Under the pieces are notes generated by a model. It did not search any database, had not been told where the DNA came from, and was given only the letters and a program-made list of their open reading frames with translations. Below are positions 1-9,586 of a stretch of DNA of 64,000 nt, in pieces. Source of the DNA: Palsa-504 sp963822765. GTDB taxonomy: Bacteria > Actinomycetota > Actinomycetes > Streptosporangiales > Streptosporangiaceae. The stretch covers positions 62,001-126,000 of the forward strand of contig CAWGJL010000001.1 of the NCBI GenBank assembly GCA_963822765.1, read 5' to 3'. Every line of letters begins with the position of its first letter. The first letter of the stretch is position 1. A program made the translations under genes and the position numbers.

Positions 1-940
1 GCACCGCACGGCAGGCATGGCGCAGCGTGTCCAGGGCCCAGCCGCGGGCCTGCCCGTAGCTGATCAGCGCGTCCAGCGGCGGCCCGGCGGCCGGGCTCGG
101 CACCGGCGGGCGCCGGGAGGCCCGGGCCTGCCTGCGCAGGGCCCGGGCGGCGCGGGCGGCGAGCTGGCAGGACCGGCACGCCCCGGCCGCGCCGATCGGC
201 TGCGCCCGCCCGCACCAGGGACAGGTCCCCACCGCATGGGACCGGCGGAAACCCTGGCAGGCCCCGCACAGCCCGCCGGACAGCCAGGTCAGATCCCCGC
301 AGTCGCGGCAGGACCCGGCGATCTGGCGGGTCCGGGCAGCGGGCGGGAGCACGACCCGGGGACGGCGTGCCCGGGCCCGCTTCCCCAGGGCCCGGGCGGC
401 CCGGGCCGCGAGCTGGCAGGACCGGCACGCCCCCGCCTTGCCGATCGGCTGCGCCCGCCCGCACCAGGGGCAGGTCCCGGCCGGGTGCGCCCAGCGGAAC
501 AGCCGGCACGCCCGGCACAGGCCACTGGTCAGCCGGGTCAGGTCCCCGCAGTCGCGGCAGGCGCCGGTGACCTCGCGGGACCTCGCATAGCAGCTGCGGC
601 ACCGGCCCGACCACAGCCGCGCGACCTGCTTACCGCAGCCCCGGCAGGCCCCGGCCCGCGCCGCCGCCCGCTTCTTGCAGCGTTCGCACCGGTCACCCAG
701 CCAGACCGGGCGTTCTTCGCCGCAGCCAGGGCAAAGGACCAGGCGAGTCCGCGACAGCCGGTAACAGCGGGCGCACAGCCCGGCGGCCAGGTGCGGGCGG
801 TTCTGCCCGCAGCTGGCGCACGGCCGGGCCGCCCGCCAGGCGCGGGCATAGCAGCGCCGGCACAATCCGGCCTTGCGCCGGCCCGGCCCGGTATCCCCGC
901 AGGCGGTGCAGGAGATCACCGGCCCCGCGGGCGCGGTCAT
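1..940 (-). CDS. Multi-zinc-ribbon protein, partial (C-terminus beyond left edge)
   Basis: About 313 codons are visible, reading without a stop from an ATG at 940 to the window edge. The protein is packed with at least 16 CxxC pairs (for example CTAC, CRRC, CASC, CPWC, CRSC), enough for about eight zinc ribbons separated by Arg/Ala-rich linkers. A stretch of roughly 68 residues (beginning CRDCGDLT and ending near CRSCQLAARAARAL) occurs twice in tandem, also seen as a DNA direct repeat near 120-200 and 360-440. The ATG overlaps the stop of the upstream HTH gene by 4 bases (ATGA), so it is probably translationally coupled to the HTH and tyrosine recombinase genes. Function is not known; zinc ribbons suggest nucleic-acid or protein binding, perhaps an accessory recombination factor. 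That role is inference from context only. Confidence 0.75.
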   Translation of the reverse strand, partial: MTAPAGPVISCTACGDTGPGRRKAGLCRRCYARAWRAARPCASCGQNRPHLAAGLCARCYRLSRTRLVLCPGCGEERPVWLGDRCERCKKRAAARAGACRGCGKQVARLWSGRCRSCYARSREVTGACRDCGDLTRLTSGLCRACRLFRWAHPAGTCPWCGRAQPIGKAGACRSCQLAARAARALGKRARARRPRVVLPPAARTRQIAGSCRDCGDLTWLSGGLCGACQGFRRSHAVGTCPWCGRAQPIGAAGACRSCQLAARAARALRRQARASRRPPVPSPAAGPPLDALISYGQARGWALDTLRHACRAV

Positions 941-1254
941 ACCGGCGGCAGCGACCGGCCGCCCCGCCGCGACGGCCGGATCGCCGGTGAGTCCTGCGCC
1001 GCGGCAGCCGCGGGCGCCTCCCGGCTGGCCCTGGCCGCGGCCGGGTCACGGATGAGCAGGTCACCAGGTTCGCAGCCGAGCACCGCGCAGATGATGTCCA
1101 AGTCATCGAGGCGGACCGAGATCGGCCGCCCGGACCACAGATGCGACATCTTCCCGGCCGAGATCTCCAGCCCGGCCTCGGCCAGCAGCCGCCGCAGATC
1201 CGAGGACCGCCAGATGCCGCGCTGGGCGGCGGCCAGCCGCAGGTTCCACTGCAT
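937..1254 (-). CDS. Cro/C1-type helix-turn-helix protein
   Basis: A 105-residue protein whose first 70 residues look like a Cro/C1 (XRE) helix-turn-helix DNA-binding domain, with the pattern RRLLAEAGLEIS, KMSHLWSG and LDDLDIICAVLGCEPGDLL typical of HTH_26-like repressors. The tail is Ala/Arg-rich and low complexity. The start is fixed by an AAGGAG ribosome site that lies in the last codons of the recombinase gene, about 7 bases before the ATG. It sits between the recombinase (4-base gap) and the zinc-ribbon gene (4-base overlap). A regulator of the mobile element is the likely role, by inference. Confidence 0.8.
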   Translation of the reverse strand: MQWNLRLAAAQRGIWRSSDLRRLLAEAGLEISAGKMSHLWSGRPISVRLDDLDIICAVLGCEPGDLLIRDPAAARASREAPAAAAAQDSPAIRPSRRGGRSLPPV

Positions 1255-1258
1255 GTCT

Positions 1259-2326
1259 CTACTCCTTGAACCGGGCGGCGGCCCGCTCGGCCGCCTGCTG
1301 GTACGCGTTTTCGATGGCCTCGTCAGCGACGTGAACATAGCGGACCGTAGTGGACAGCCACCGGTGACCCAGCAGCTGCTGGATCGCGGCCAGGCCGATG
1401 CCCTCGCCATACAACCGCGACGCGCACGCATGCCGCAGCACATGCGGGGTCAGCTTGGTGACCGGGCCACGCAGATGCGCCGCCGCAGCCTCGGCCAGCG
1501 CCCGGGCGAACGTGTCACCGCCGATCGGCCCGCCGCGTTCGGACGGGAACAGCACCGCGCGGGGCAGCTCCCAGTCATCGGCGAACTGGCCGCGGACGTC
1601 TTGGACCCACCAGATCAGCAGCGGCCGGGCATCACCCAGCATCGGCACCATCCGCTCCCGTGGCCCCGAGCCGCGCGAGCCCTTGCCCAGCCGCACGTGG
1701 ATCTTCCCGAGCGGGCCATGGCCGAAGTGCAGATCCTCCAGCCGCAGCCCGCACAGCTCGGCCAGCCGCAGCCCGGTCTCGTCGGCCAGCCGGGCCATCG
1801 CGTAATGCCGGGCCGCGGCCAGCCACTTGCGCGCCGCGGGCAGCTCGCCGCGCCACGAAGCGAAGAACGCCGCCAGCGCCTGCGGGGACGGCGGGACGCG
1901 GACATGGAAGTCACCCGAGTGGCGGGGCCGGTTGCACGCATCGATCGGCGAGGTGACCACCCGGCCGGTCAGCTCGTGGATCTCGCCCCGGTAGCGGACC
2001 TCCAGGAACCGGAAGAACAAGTCGATCGCCCCGGCCTTGCCGCGCCGGGTCTCCGGGGCCTGGTGCCGCTGCGCCTGGCCCAGGAAGCGGTCAGCGTGCG
2101 CCGGCTCGATCTCCCAGGAGAAAACGCCCGCGTGCTCCAGGAACTGCTCCACCGCGGTGATCTCGCCGCGGATCGTGCCGTCGGTCACGCCGTGGGCCAG
2201 CCGGGCCAGCACGTACTCGGCCATCAGGTGCTCCTGATAGGCCGCGGCCTCTCCCGGCCCGTCCAGGGACCGCGGGGACCGCAGGTCCCGGACCACGCCC
2301 AGCGCCACACCGCACCTCGGCTTCAC
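1259..2326 (-). CDS. Tyrosine recombinase/integrase (XerD-like)
   Basis: A 355-residue site-specific recombinase. The N-terminal core-binding (SAM-like) domain spans about residues 30-150. The catalytic domain shows Arg in ETGLRLAELCGL, Lys in LGKGSRGSG, the HxxR box in TPHVLRHACASRL, the second His in LLGHRWLSTT and the nucleophile Tyr in TVRYVHV, so all catalytic residues are present. A GTG start at 2326 is assumed. It leads a coupled three-gene operon with an HTH protein and a multi-zinc-ribbon protein. Family knowledge says it cuts and rejoins DNA through a 3'-phosphotyrosine; it most likely mobilises or once mobilised this island. Confidence 0.9.
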   Translation of the reverse strand: MKPRCGVALGVVRDLRSPRSLDGPGEAAAYQEHLMAEYVLARLAHGVTDGTIRGEITAVEQFLEHAGVFSWEIEPAHADRFLGQAQRHQAPETRRGKAGAIDLFFRFLEVRYRGEIHELTGRVVTSPIDACNRPRHSGDFHVRVPPSPQALAAFFASWRGELPAARKWLAAARHYAMARLADETGLRLAELCGLRLEDLHFGHGPLGKIHVRLGKGSRGSGPRERMVPMLGDARPLLIWWVQDVRGQFADDWELPRAVLFPSERGGPIGGDTFARALAEAAAAHLRGPVTKLTPHVLRHACASRLYGEGIGLAAIQQLLGHRWLSTTVRYVHVADEAIENAYQQAAERAAARFKE

Positions 2327-2391
2327 GAATCACGAACCCGGCTCGCAATTGCCGAGGACTGTACCGGAATACCGGCACGGCTTCACGGATC
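2318..2391. repeat. Near-direct repeat and small dyad upstream of recombinase
   Basis: A 14-base motif CGGCTTCACG(A/G)ATC occurs at 2318-2331 and again at 2378-2391 with one mismatch, 60 bases apart. Between them lies the dyad CCGGAATACCGG-like sequence near 2364-2375. This sits at the 5' end of the recombinase gene, where recombinase arm sites, an attachment site or an operator for the HTH protein could lie. The function is speculative. Confidence 0.35.
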
Positions 2392-2487
2392 TGCGAGCGA
2401 CACGCCGACACGGCTTTCCTGCCACCTGACCTGCTACAAGGGACGACCGGCTCCAGGCAGAACCAGAACGAACTGTCGGCAGGTCCA

Positions 2488-3165
2488 ACACTGGCACGAG
2501 CTGCTGCCGATGCTGCGCCAATCCCAGAAGCACTTCACCAGCGGCAGCGACCGCAGCGACTGGCACACCATCATCTACAGCCCGCCCGTCAACGCGAGCC
2601 CGAGGATGATCGACAAGGAACTGTGCGACCTCGGCGGCCGCCTCGCGATGATCAGGACCCCCGATCCCTTCGACGAGCGCAACCGCACCGATGACGCCCA
2701 TAGCAACCCCCGCTTCGTCGAGCTGCTCATCGTCGACGAGGCCGACCGGCTGAAGCCGCGCGCGCTGGAGCAGCTCCGCGACCATTACGACCGCAGCCGA
2801 CCTCGGCATGATCCTGATCGGCATGCCCGGCATCGAGAAGACGCCTCGCCCGCTACCCGCAGCTGTACAGCCGGATCGGCGTCGTGCACGAGTACCGGAC
2901 GCTGCTCAGCGCCGACGAGCTGGCCTTCGTGCTGCAACGGCACTGGTCGGCGATCTGTGGCTCAGCCTGTCCGCCGACGACTTCACGGACGCCGAAGCCC
3001 TCGCCGCCGTGGCACCGGATCACCGGCGGCAACTTCCGCCTCGTCCAGCGGCTGTTCGCGCAGATCACCCGTGCATCCTGGACGATCAGACGGGCTGGGG
3101 ACACGACTCAGCTAGGGAAGTCGTCGAGACCGCCCGCGAGTCGCTCGTCATCGGAACGCTCTGAC
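2488..3165 (+). pseudogene. TniB/MuB-like transposition ATPase remnant
   Basis: Pieces of an AAA-type transposition helper ATPase can be read across different plus-strand frames. They include VELLIVDEADRLKPRALEQL (Walker B DEAD) near 2720-2780, MILIGMPGIEK near 2808, PQLYSRIG, then VHEYRTLLSADELAFVLQ near 2890 and ITGGNFRLVQRLFAQI near 3020-3065, ending with VVETARESLVIG near 3150. The order matches the C-terminal half of TniB/MuB-type proteins, but at least three frameshifts separate the pieces and the Walker A part is missing. It is a true decayed gene, left from a transposon of the Tn5053/Mu-like DDE type. No partner transposase is visible nearby. Confidence 0.7.
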
Positions 3166-3284
3166 CCGCGACAGATAGCGCCGATATTCCGCGACATCAA
3201 GCTCTCAAAATCACAGCCGGGCTGGAATGTCAGTGCCGGCGGCCATCCTGACCTGTACGCATTTCCTGCGGCAAGGGGAGCGGC

Positions 3285-4167
3285 ATGGACAGCCAGGTGC
3301 CGACGTTCGGCCACGCGGCCGAGGGCTTCATCCTCGCCCCACGCCCTGCCCGGCGCCTGGTCGGCGGGCACCGCGGTCAAGTACCGCCAGACCCTCGCCG
3401 CCCGGCTCGCCCCGGCGGCCGCGGGCAACATCGCGGTGCTCGGCACGCCCGGCGGGGCCGCCGCGCTCGAGGCGGCGTTCACCGCATCGTTCGGGACACT
3501 GGCGACCGCGACTCGCGCCCGGCACCTGGCCGCGCTCCGCTCCGCCATTGCCTGGTGGGCACGGACCGGCTGGGTAGCCGGTGACCCCACCAGCGGGTGG
3601 GCACGGCCGAAGATCACGCCCGATACCACGTGGGCGCTGACCGGCGCCCAGGTCGGAGCGATCTGAGCGCTGAAAGCCTCGCTGCGCGACAAGACCCTGT
3701 GGCGGATGCTGAACCAGAGCGCCGCCCGCGCCGACGAACTCCTCAGCTTCGACATCCCCGACTTCTACCAGCCCGGCAAGCGAGGCCGCGTCACTTCCAA
3801 AGGCGGCAGCACCGACTGGGTGCACTGGCAGACCGGCACCGCCCTCCTTCTGCCCGCCTGCTGGCCGGACGCGCCGCCGGGCCGGTCTTCCTTACCCTCC
3901 GCAACCCGCTCGCGCGATCGCCACCATCGACATGCGCCCGGTCACCGGCCGGGCCCGGGCTGTGTCCTACCGCCGCGCAGTCGAGGTGGCACAAGCACCA
4001 GGACCTGCCGCCCGCTGGAAAAGGAGGCCCTGGGCAAGCTACTCGCCGGATACATCGCCATACAGCCCACCCGGCTCCTCCGCCGCCGTCCTGGCTACAC
4101 CAACGGCCGCCACCGCATCACCGCGATGTTCGACAGCGGTGTCCGCCGGACCATCGTCCGTCGCTGA
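3285..4167 (+). pseudogene. Tyrosine integrase remnant
   Basis: An ATG at 3285 opens with MDSQVPTFGHAAEGFI, then the reading continues in another frame as GTAVKYRQTLAARLAP and LATATRARHLAALRSAIAWW, which fits the N-terminal core-binding domain of phage-type integrases. A TGA stop at 3664-3666 interrupts, followed in the same frame by ARADELLSFDIPDF and STDWVHWQTGTALLLP, the start of the catalytic domain. After about 3850 the frame shifts again, and the HxxR and Tyr region is not recognisable. The last piece, EKEALGKLLAGYIAIQPTRL to 4167, is unassigned. Several lesions mean this is a real pseudogene. Confidence 0.65.
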
Positions 4168-4264
4168 CAGCAGTGCTGCCGAGGCTTCCGCTGCTTAGCG
4201 TCGTTTTTTCTCACCAGTACGGCACGCCAGTGGCCCCGAGCAGGCCCGGGCGCTCAAGCCCTGC

Positions 4265-6670
4265 TCAGGGTCGGGGCAGCCGGACGCTGGCGTCGCGGGC
4301 GTAGCGGCGCAGGGCCAGGTCCTCGATCCGGTCGATGCGGCGCAGCAGGTCGCGCAGCTCGGCCAGGAACGCGGCCCGCTTCTTGGCCAGCTCGGGACCC
4401 GCGTCGAACAGCCCGCGGTTGCGCGCCAGCTGCAACGCGGTCCCGAACAGCAGCACCGAGACCGACTCCGAGCTGCGCAGCCGGCGCTGGGCCACGTACT
4501 GGTGGCCGAGCCCGAGCGCCCGCCGGGTCACCTTCGCGTCGTCGTCGAGCGTATCCACGCCGGAAGCAACGTCCTCGGTGGCCAGCACGTCGGCCACCAG
4601 CCGGTAGGCCTCGACGAACGGCCGCACGATGACCTGCGACACCAGCGGCCGCATCTCCGCCAGCAAGGCATCGGCGGTACCCGACCGCAGGCGCGCCTCC
4701 CAGGCCGGGTCGTGCCGCGACATCTCGGCGGATATCTCGCGCCGGTGCTCCTCGCGTTCGGTGAAGTAGAACTCGAACTTCAGCAGGTCGCGCAGCCAGG
4801 CGATCTCGGCCCAGAACGCCCCGACCGGATCGGCGGGCTCGTCCCGGGCCCGCAGCACGGCCAGCTCGCACAGCGCGGTGTCCAGCAGGAAGTGGACCGC
4901 CGAGTTCCGGTAGAAGGTGGCGGCGAGCTGGTGTTCCTGGCCGATCAGCCAGACCGGCTCGCGCCCGTCCCCGACCAGGGTCACCAGCCCGCCCGCCACC
5001 AGCGCGTCCAGCGTGGCCCGGACCGGCCCGGCCGCGGCCAGCGCCCGCGCGCTGGCCGTCTGCGGGACCGAGCGGCTGGCGAGGTAGGAGAGCCCGTCGC
5101 CCAGCGCCAGCCGGATCTCCTCGAAGGTCAGCCCGGTGCCGTGCATGGCCAGCAAGATGGTGGTGATCATGGCCGTGGCCGTGACCGGCATGCCCTGGTT
5201 GATCCGCCAGGCGACCTCGAACGCGGTCTTCTGCAGCGCCAGCCGGCGCGCCGCCGGGTCGGCAGCCGCCGGACCGCCAGGCGGACCCAGGAACGACGAA
5301 AGCGAGACCGGCTCGCCGAACCGGACGTAGACCTTGCCGTAGTGGTGGGCGCCCTGGGCCTTGACGAAGCCGTACAGCCAGCCGAACCCCTCGGGCTTCT
5401 TGACCGCGCCGCGCGCGTAGTCGGCGTACTCGGCGATCTCGTGCAGCTGGTCGAAGGTGATGGAGACCGGCAGCAGCAAGATGTCGTCCACTCGCCCCTG
5501 CAGGTACGCATCCGCGGCGTAGGACAGCAAGCCCAGCCGCGGCGGGAGCATCTTCCCGGTCCGCGAGCGGGTGCCCTCGATCGACCACGACAGGTTGAAC
5601 CGCTTCTCCAGCACGTAGCCGACGTACTCGCGCAGCACGTACTTGTACAGCGGGTCGTCGGCGGTCGAGCGCCGGATGAAGATCACTCCCGCCCGGCGCA
5701 GCAGCGCGCCCATCGGCCCGAACGCCATGTTGATGCCCGCGAACACGTGGGCGGGCGGCAGCCCCTGCTCCTGCATCGCGGCGGTGAGCACCAGGTTGTC
5801 CAGGTTCGACCGGTGCGACCACAACATGATGCCCGGGTGGCGCGCCAGTGCGGCGCGCACCCGCTCGACCTGGGCCTGGTCGTAGTCGATCTGCGGGTCG
5901 AAGCCCCGCTGGAAGATCAGCCGCCCCACGTTCGGCATGACGTCGATGAGCCGCCGGCTCCAGCCCGCGGCGAGCTCGTCGAGAATCTTGCCCGCCTCCT
6001 CCAGCGACGGCGGGTCCTGGTCCGGGCCGCGCCGCAGCACAGAAAGACCGGCCCGGAACCGCCGCGAGGCGAGGATCTCCTCCTTCACCAGGCTGGGCGT
6101 CTTGTACCGGGGGCCGCGCAGCCGGTACTCGGCCCGGTCCAGCGCGAGCGTGGCCCGGCGGGCCACGTACTCTGCAAAGTCGTTTCGGGGGGTGCCAGGG
6201 GGGTCGTCCCCCCGGAGGCCAGCAGAGTAGCCGTCCGGGTCCGCCCCGCCGGTGGCCTCGGCCCAGCGCCGGCGCAGCTCGCCGATCGTGGCGGGCTCGC
6301 CGACCAGGATCCGGGCCCGGCTCGGCTGGCGGGCCAGGATCCGCTGCTGCTGCCGTTCGCTGGGCCGGTACGGGTCGCGGCCGGGCATCATGTCGGCCAG
6401 CCGGGCCGCCCGCCCGCCCGCGTGCTCCTCGGGCAGCCAGGCCACCCGGACCGGCACCAGGGCCGTGTCGTCGTCGCGGTCCAGGGCCTCGGCGGGCAGC
6501 GACGCTCCGGGGCTGCCCGGCGGCCCCAGGCTGACCATGGAACGCTCCGCGACCGGATGAGCCGCGGCGACCCGTTCGCGGATCAGCCGCGCCTCGGCGG
6601 GCGTGCTCGCCTGGACCAGCAGCACCGACCCGGAGTCCAGCGCCGCGGCCAGCTCGCCGGCCTCGCTCAC
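4265..6670 (-). CDS. plsB: Glycerol-3-phosphate 1-O-acyltransferase PlsB
   Basis: An 801-residue PlsB-type acyltransferase, the usual length for the family. The four acyltransferase motifs are visible: HRSNLD (H286, D291), the GINMAFGPMG...GVIFIRR block (about 312-334), EGTRSR (365-370) and the Pro of LLLPVSITFD (about 401). It transfers an acyl group to the sn-1 position of glycerol 3-phosphate, the first step of phospholipid and triacylglycerol synthesis, at the inner membrane face. The GTG start at 6670 overlaps the stop of the HAD-PlsC gene by 4 bases (GTGA), so it is the third gene of a coupled lipid operon with the wax ester synthase/DGAT gene. Confidence 0.93.
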   Translation of the reverse strand: MSEAGELAAALDSGSVLLVQASTPAEARLIRERVAAAHPVAERSMVSLGPPGSPGASLPAEALDRDDDTALVPVRVAWLPEEHAGGRAARLADMMPGRDPYRPSERQQQRILARQPSRARILVGEPATIGELRRRWAEATGGADPDGYSAGLRGDDPPGTPRNDFAEYVARRATLALDRAEYRLRGPRYKTPSLVKEEILASRRFRAGLSVLRRGPDQDPPSLEEAGKILDELAAGWSRRLIDVMPNVGRLIFQRGFDPQIDYDQAQVERVRAALARHPGIMLWSHRSNLDNLVLTAAMQEQGLPPAHVFAGINMAFGPMGALLRRAGVIFIRRSTADDPLYKYVLREYVGYVLEKRFNLSWSIEGTRSRTGKMLPPRLGLLSYAADAYLQGRVDDILLLPVSITFDQLHEIAEYADYARGAVKKPEGFGWLYGFVKAQGAHHYGKVYVRFGEPVSLSSFLGPPGGPAAADPAARRLALQKTAFEVAWRINQGMPVTATAMITTILLAMHGTGLTFEEIRLALGDGLSYLASRSVPQTASARALAAAGPVRATLDALVAGGLVTLVGDGREPVWLIGQEHQLAATFYRNSAVHFLLDTALCELAVLRARDEPADPVGAFWAEIAWLRDLLKFEFYFTEREEHRREISAEMSRHDPAWEARLRSGTADALLAEMRPLVSQVIVRPFVEAYRLVADVLATEDVASGVDTLDDDAKVTRRALGLGHQYVAQRRLRSSESVSVLLFGTALQLARNRGLFDAGPELAKKRAAFLAELRDLLRRIDRIEDLALRRYARDASVRLPRP

Positions 6671-8153
6671 GACCCCGCCCCGTACCGGCCGTCCAGCGTG
6701 GCGGGCCAGTCGGCCAGCAGCTCCAGGTAGTTCCCCCGGACCTGCTCGATCTTGTCCGGCAGGTTGGCCACGGTCCAGTCCGTGACGCTGACCGGGGGCA
6801 GCACCGCGATGTCGACCGTGCCCGGGTTGAGCGTGGTGGCGTTGCGCCCCGCCACCGAGTCGGAGTTGCGGATCACGATCGGGACCACAGGCAGGCCGGT
6901 GGCCATGGCGATCCGGAACGCCCCCTTCTTGAACGGCCCCACCCCAGCGCCCTATCCAGCCGGGTCCCCTCCGGGGCGATGAGGATCGACAGCCCCTTGC
7001 GCGCCGCGTCCTGCACCGGCGCGAGCGCGGCCACCGCCGCCGCGGGGTCGTCCCGGTCGATGAACGCGGCGTCCATCAGCCTGCCCAGCGTTCCGACCAG
7101 CGGGTTGCTGGCCAGCTCCTTCTTGGCCACGCCGGTCCAGTTGTCCTTGACCAGCGCCGCGACCATGAACACGTCGAAGTTGTTGCGGTGGTTGAACAGG
7201 AACACCGCGGGCCGCCGCGCGGTCAGGTTCTCCGCCCCGAGCACGTTCAGCTTCACCCCGCTCAGCGTGAGCACGGTCTCCGGCCAGAACCGGGTCAGGA
7301 AGTTGACCCCGGCCCGCCGGTTCCCGGTCAGCACGCCGATGCCCAGCGCGCCCGCCGCGACCGGTCCCAGCGAGCCGAGCGCGGCCAGGTTCCGGACCCG
7401 GCCCAGCGCGCCGCCGCTGCCGCGGCTGCGGAACCGCAGGACGGGCCAGCCGCGGCGTTCGGCCACCCGGGTCAGGGCCGGGCCGGGATTGGTCGGCCGG
7501 GGGTGCCCGACCAGGTGCATCAGGGCCAGATCCTCGTCGCCGTCCGCGTAGAAGTAGCTCGATCGCAGGTCGATGTCGTGGGCGGCGGCGAACCCCTGCA
7601 CGCTGGTGGCCTTGGTCGGACCCCAGATGACCGGCTGCTCGATGGCGCCGGTCACGATGCCGTGCTCGTCGACCACGAACCGGTTGCAGACCACGTGGTC
7701 GATGCCGAGGTAATGGGCGACCGGCTCGGCCTGCATGGCCAGCGCCGACGAGCTGAGCACCACGGTGTGCCCGCGGCGCTGGTGGGCCAGGACCAGCTCA
7801 CGCATCTCCGGGTAGATCTGGTCCGCCACGTACTGCGCGAAGATCCGCTCGCCCATCTCCTCGACGTCCTCGGCCGGCCGGCCCCGGGCCGTGCTGGCCG
7901 CGCCCTCGATCAGGGTCTGGATCTCCCGCCGGCCGAGCTTGTACTCCACCGCGAGCTGGGTCATCCGCAGGAAGTCGGCGGGGCTCACCTCCCGGCGCAG
8001 CAGCCGGTCCCTGGTGTGCACCGCGGCCGTGAACCCCGCCACCAGCGTCCCGTCCAGGTCGAAGAACGCGCCGACGCCCGGACCCTCCGGGCTGGCGTCA
8101 ATCTCGGCCACCGACCCGGGCAGGCGCAGCTGCCGGGCCGGCCCGTCGGTCAT
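6667..8153 (-). CDS. plsC: HAD phosphatase-PlsC acyltransferase fusion (frameshifted)
   Basis: The N-terminal half is a HAD-IB hydrolase (FDLDGTLVAG with D32 and D34, Ser motif at about 134-136, acidic motif YADGDEDL at about 202). The C-terminal half is an acylglycerol-phosphate acyltransferase with NHRNNFD (H322, D327) and APEGTR (about 393-398). The frame breaks at about 6942, where the run reads GGGGTGGGG; one extra G would restore ALGVGPFKKGAFRIAMATG and continue to the stop at 6667, giving about 495 residues. The architecture matches actinobacterial PlsC fusions such as M. tuberculosis Rv2483c. It makes phosphatidic acid from lysophosphatidic acid. The ATG overlaps the upstream acyltransferase stop (ATGA). 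The frameshift is probably a sequence error, but loss of the gene cannot be excluded. Confidence 0.85.
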
Positions 8154-9580
8154 GAGGTCCTCCGCCGGGTCCAGCGCGGCGGCCGCGGCCGCCCCAGCTC
8201 GATCACCTCGTCGAAGCCGAGCTGCAGGGATTTCTCCAGCACCTCTCCGAACGCGAACGAGGCGGTGTCGTAGCGGAAGGTCACCGTGCAGGTGCCCGCG
8301 CGGGAGATCAGCACCGCCATCATCGCCACCCTAGGCAGCGGGCCCATCCCGTACTGCCGGTCCACCCGGGCCCCGGCCAGGAACGTCTCCTGCCCGTAGC
8401 CGGGCACGTTGCTGGCCTGGATGTCCGGCGGGGTGCGCCGCGCGGTGACGCTCTCCAGCGCCGCGTCCGGAAGCAGGCTCAGCACCGGCGCGATCCGGTC
8501 CAGCACGTCCAGGGCCGGCTCGCCGCGGCGGGCGATGACCTGCTCGCGGACCAGCCGGATCCGCTCGGCCGGATCGGGCTCGCCGACCGGCGCGGCGATG
8601 GTGATCCCGGTGATCCGGTTGCCCGCGGCCGGGTCGTCGGCGGTGCGCAGGCTGACCGGCAGGGCCAGCGGCAGCTCGGCCAGCGGGACGCCGAGCTCCT
8701 CGTGGTAGCGGCCCAGACCGCCGCTCAGCGCGGCCAGGTACGCGTCGTTGACCGAACCGCCCGCCGCCTTGGCCGCCGCGCGCAGGTCAGCCAGCGGTAC
8801 CTCGAGCACGTGGGTCCGGCTGACCAGGCTGCGCCGGCGCAGCAGGGGCGACGGCGCGACCGGCGGCGGCCCGAGCACCCGGCGGGCCGAGCCCGCGAAC
8901 CCGATCGCCTCTCCCACCGTGGCTCCCGGAGCCCGGACCAGCCGGTCGGCCTCGCTCACCGCCCGGCCCAGCAGCCGGAGCCCGGTCGACAGGGTCGATT
9001 CGGGCAGCCGGCGCAGGCTGTCGCGCAGCAGGTCGGTGCCGGTCACGTCGCGGGGGATGGGCACGGGCGGCATGGGCCGCGGGGCCGCGTCCCGCTCGGT
9101 GTCGTAGACCTGCTCGAACAGGGCGATCCCGCCCAGCCCGTCGGTGATCGCGTGGCTGAACTTGCTCAGCAGCGCCGCGCGGCCGCCTTCGAGGCCCTCC
9201 ACGTACACCGCCTCCCACAGCGCCCGCGAGGTGTCCAGCGGCGACTGCAGCGTGACCTCGGCCAGGTCGAGCAGCTGGCGCAGCGTCCCGGGCGCGGGCA
9301 GCGCGATCCGGCGCAGGTGGTAGTCCAGGTCGAAGTCGGGATCCACGACCCAGCGCGGCGGGGTGGTGGGAAGCGGCGGGACCACGACCTTCTGCCGCAT
9401 CCTGATGACCACCCGGCTGGCCCGGTCCATCGCCTCGCGCAGCCGGCCCCAGTCGGCGGGCTGGTCCAGGAGTTCCACGCCGAGGAACGCCGACCGGGTG
9501 GCCGGGTTCGCCTCGCCCCGGTGCATCAGGTAATCCAGCGGACTGAGCTCGTCGGGCTCTCCGAGCGGCAGTGCCGGAAT
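8150..9580 (-). CDS. Wax ester synthase/diacylglycerol acyltransferase, 5' end disturbed
   Basis: A WS/DGAT family protein of about 470 residues. It shows the conserved N-terminal LSPLD motif, the active-site block FSHAITDGLGG (an SHxxxDG form of HHxxxDG) and the C-terminal SNVPG motif. It makes wax esters or triacylglycerol from acyl-CoA and an alcohol or diacylglycerol. No ATG, GTG or TTG lies in frame between LSPLD and the abutting transposase remnant; only weak ATT (9580) or CTG (9571) codons exist, and the next ATG (9526) falls after LSPLD. The TnpB remnant begins at about 9587 on the other strand, so the native start and promoter may have been lost to an insertion. It is followed by HAD-PlsC with an ATGA overlap. 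Confidence 0.8.
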   Translation of the reverse strand: MPALPLGEPDELSPLDYLMHRGEANPATRSAFLGVELLDQPADWGRLREAMDRASRVVIRMRQKVVVPPLPTTPPRWVVDPDFDLDYHLRRIALPAPGTLRQLLDLAEVTLQSPLDTSRALWEAVYVEGLEGGRAALLSKFSHAITDGLGGIALFEQVYDTERDAAPRPMPPVPIPRDVTGTDLLRDSLRRLPESTLSTGLRLLGRAVSEADRLVRAPGATVGEAIGFAGSARRVLGPPPVAPSPLLRRRSLVSRTHVLEVPLADLRAAAKAAGGSVNDAYLAALSGGLGRYHEELGVPLAELPLALPVSLRTADDPAAGNRITGITIAAPVGEPDPAERIRLVREQVIARRGEPALDVLDRIAPVLSLLPDAALESVTARRTPPDIQASNVPGYGQETFLAGARVDRQYGMGPLPRVAMMAVLISRAGTCTVTFRYDTASFAFGEVLEKSLQLGFDEVIELGRPRPPRWTRRRTS

Positions 9581-9586
9581 GTCGTG

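Noticed and set aside
1..940. CxxC repeats read as a CRISPR-like array
   Set aside because: The repeats are irregular in spacing and codon-phased, and encode zinc ribbons. There are no uniform spacers.
17..3115. A 1032-codon plus-strand open frame across the recombinase island
   Set aside because: It is antisense to the zinc-ribbon, HTH and recombinase genes, low in complexity and without any recognisable domain; it is a GC-frame artefact.
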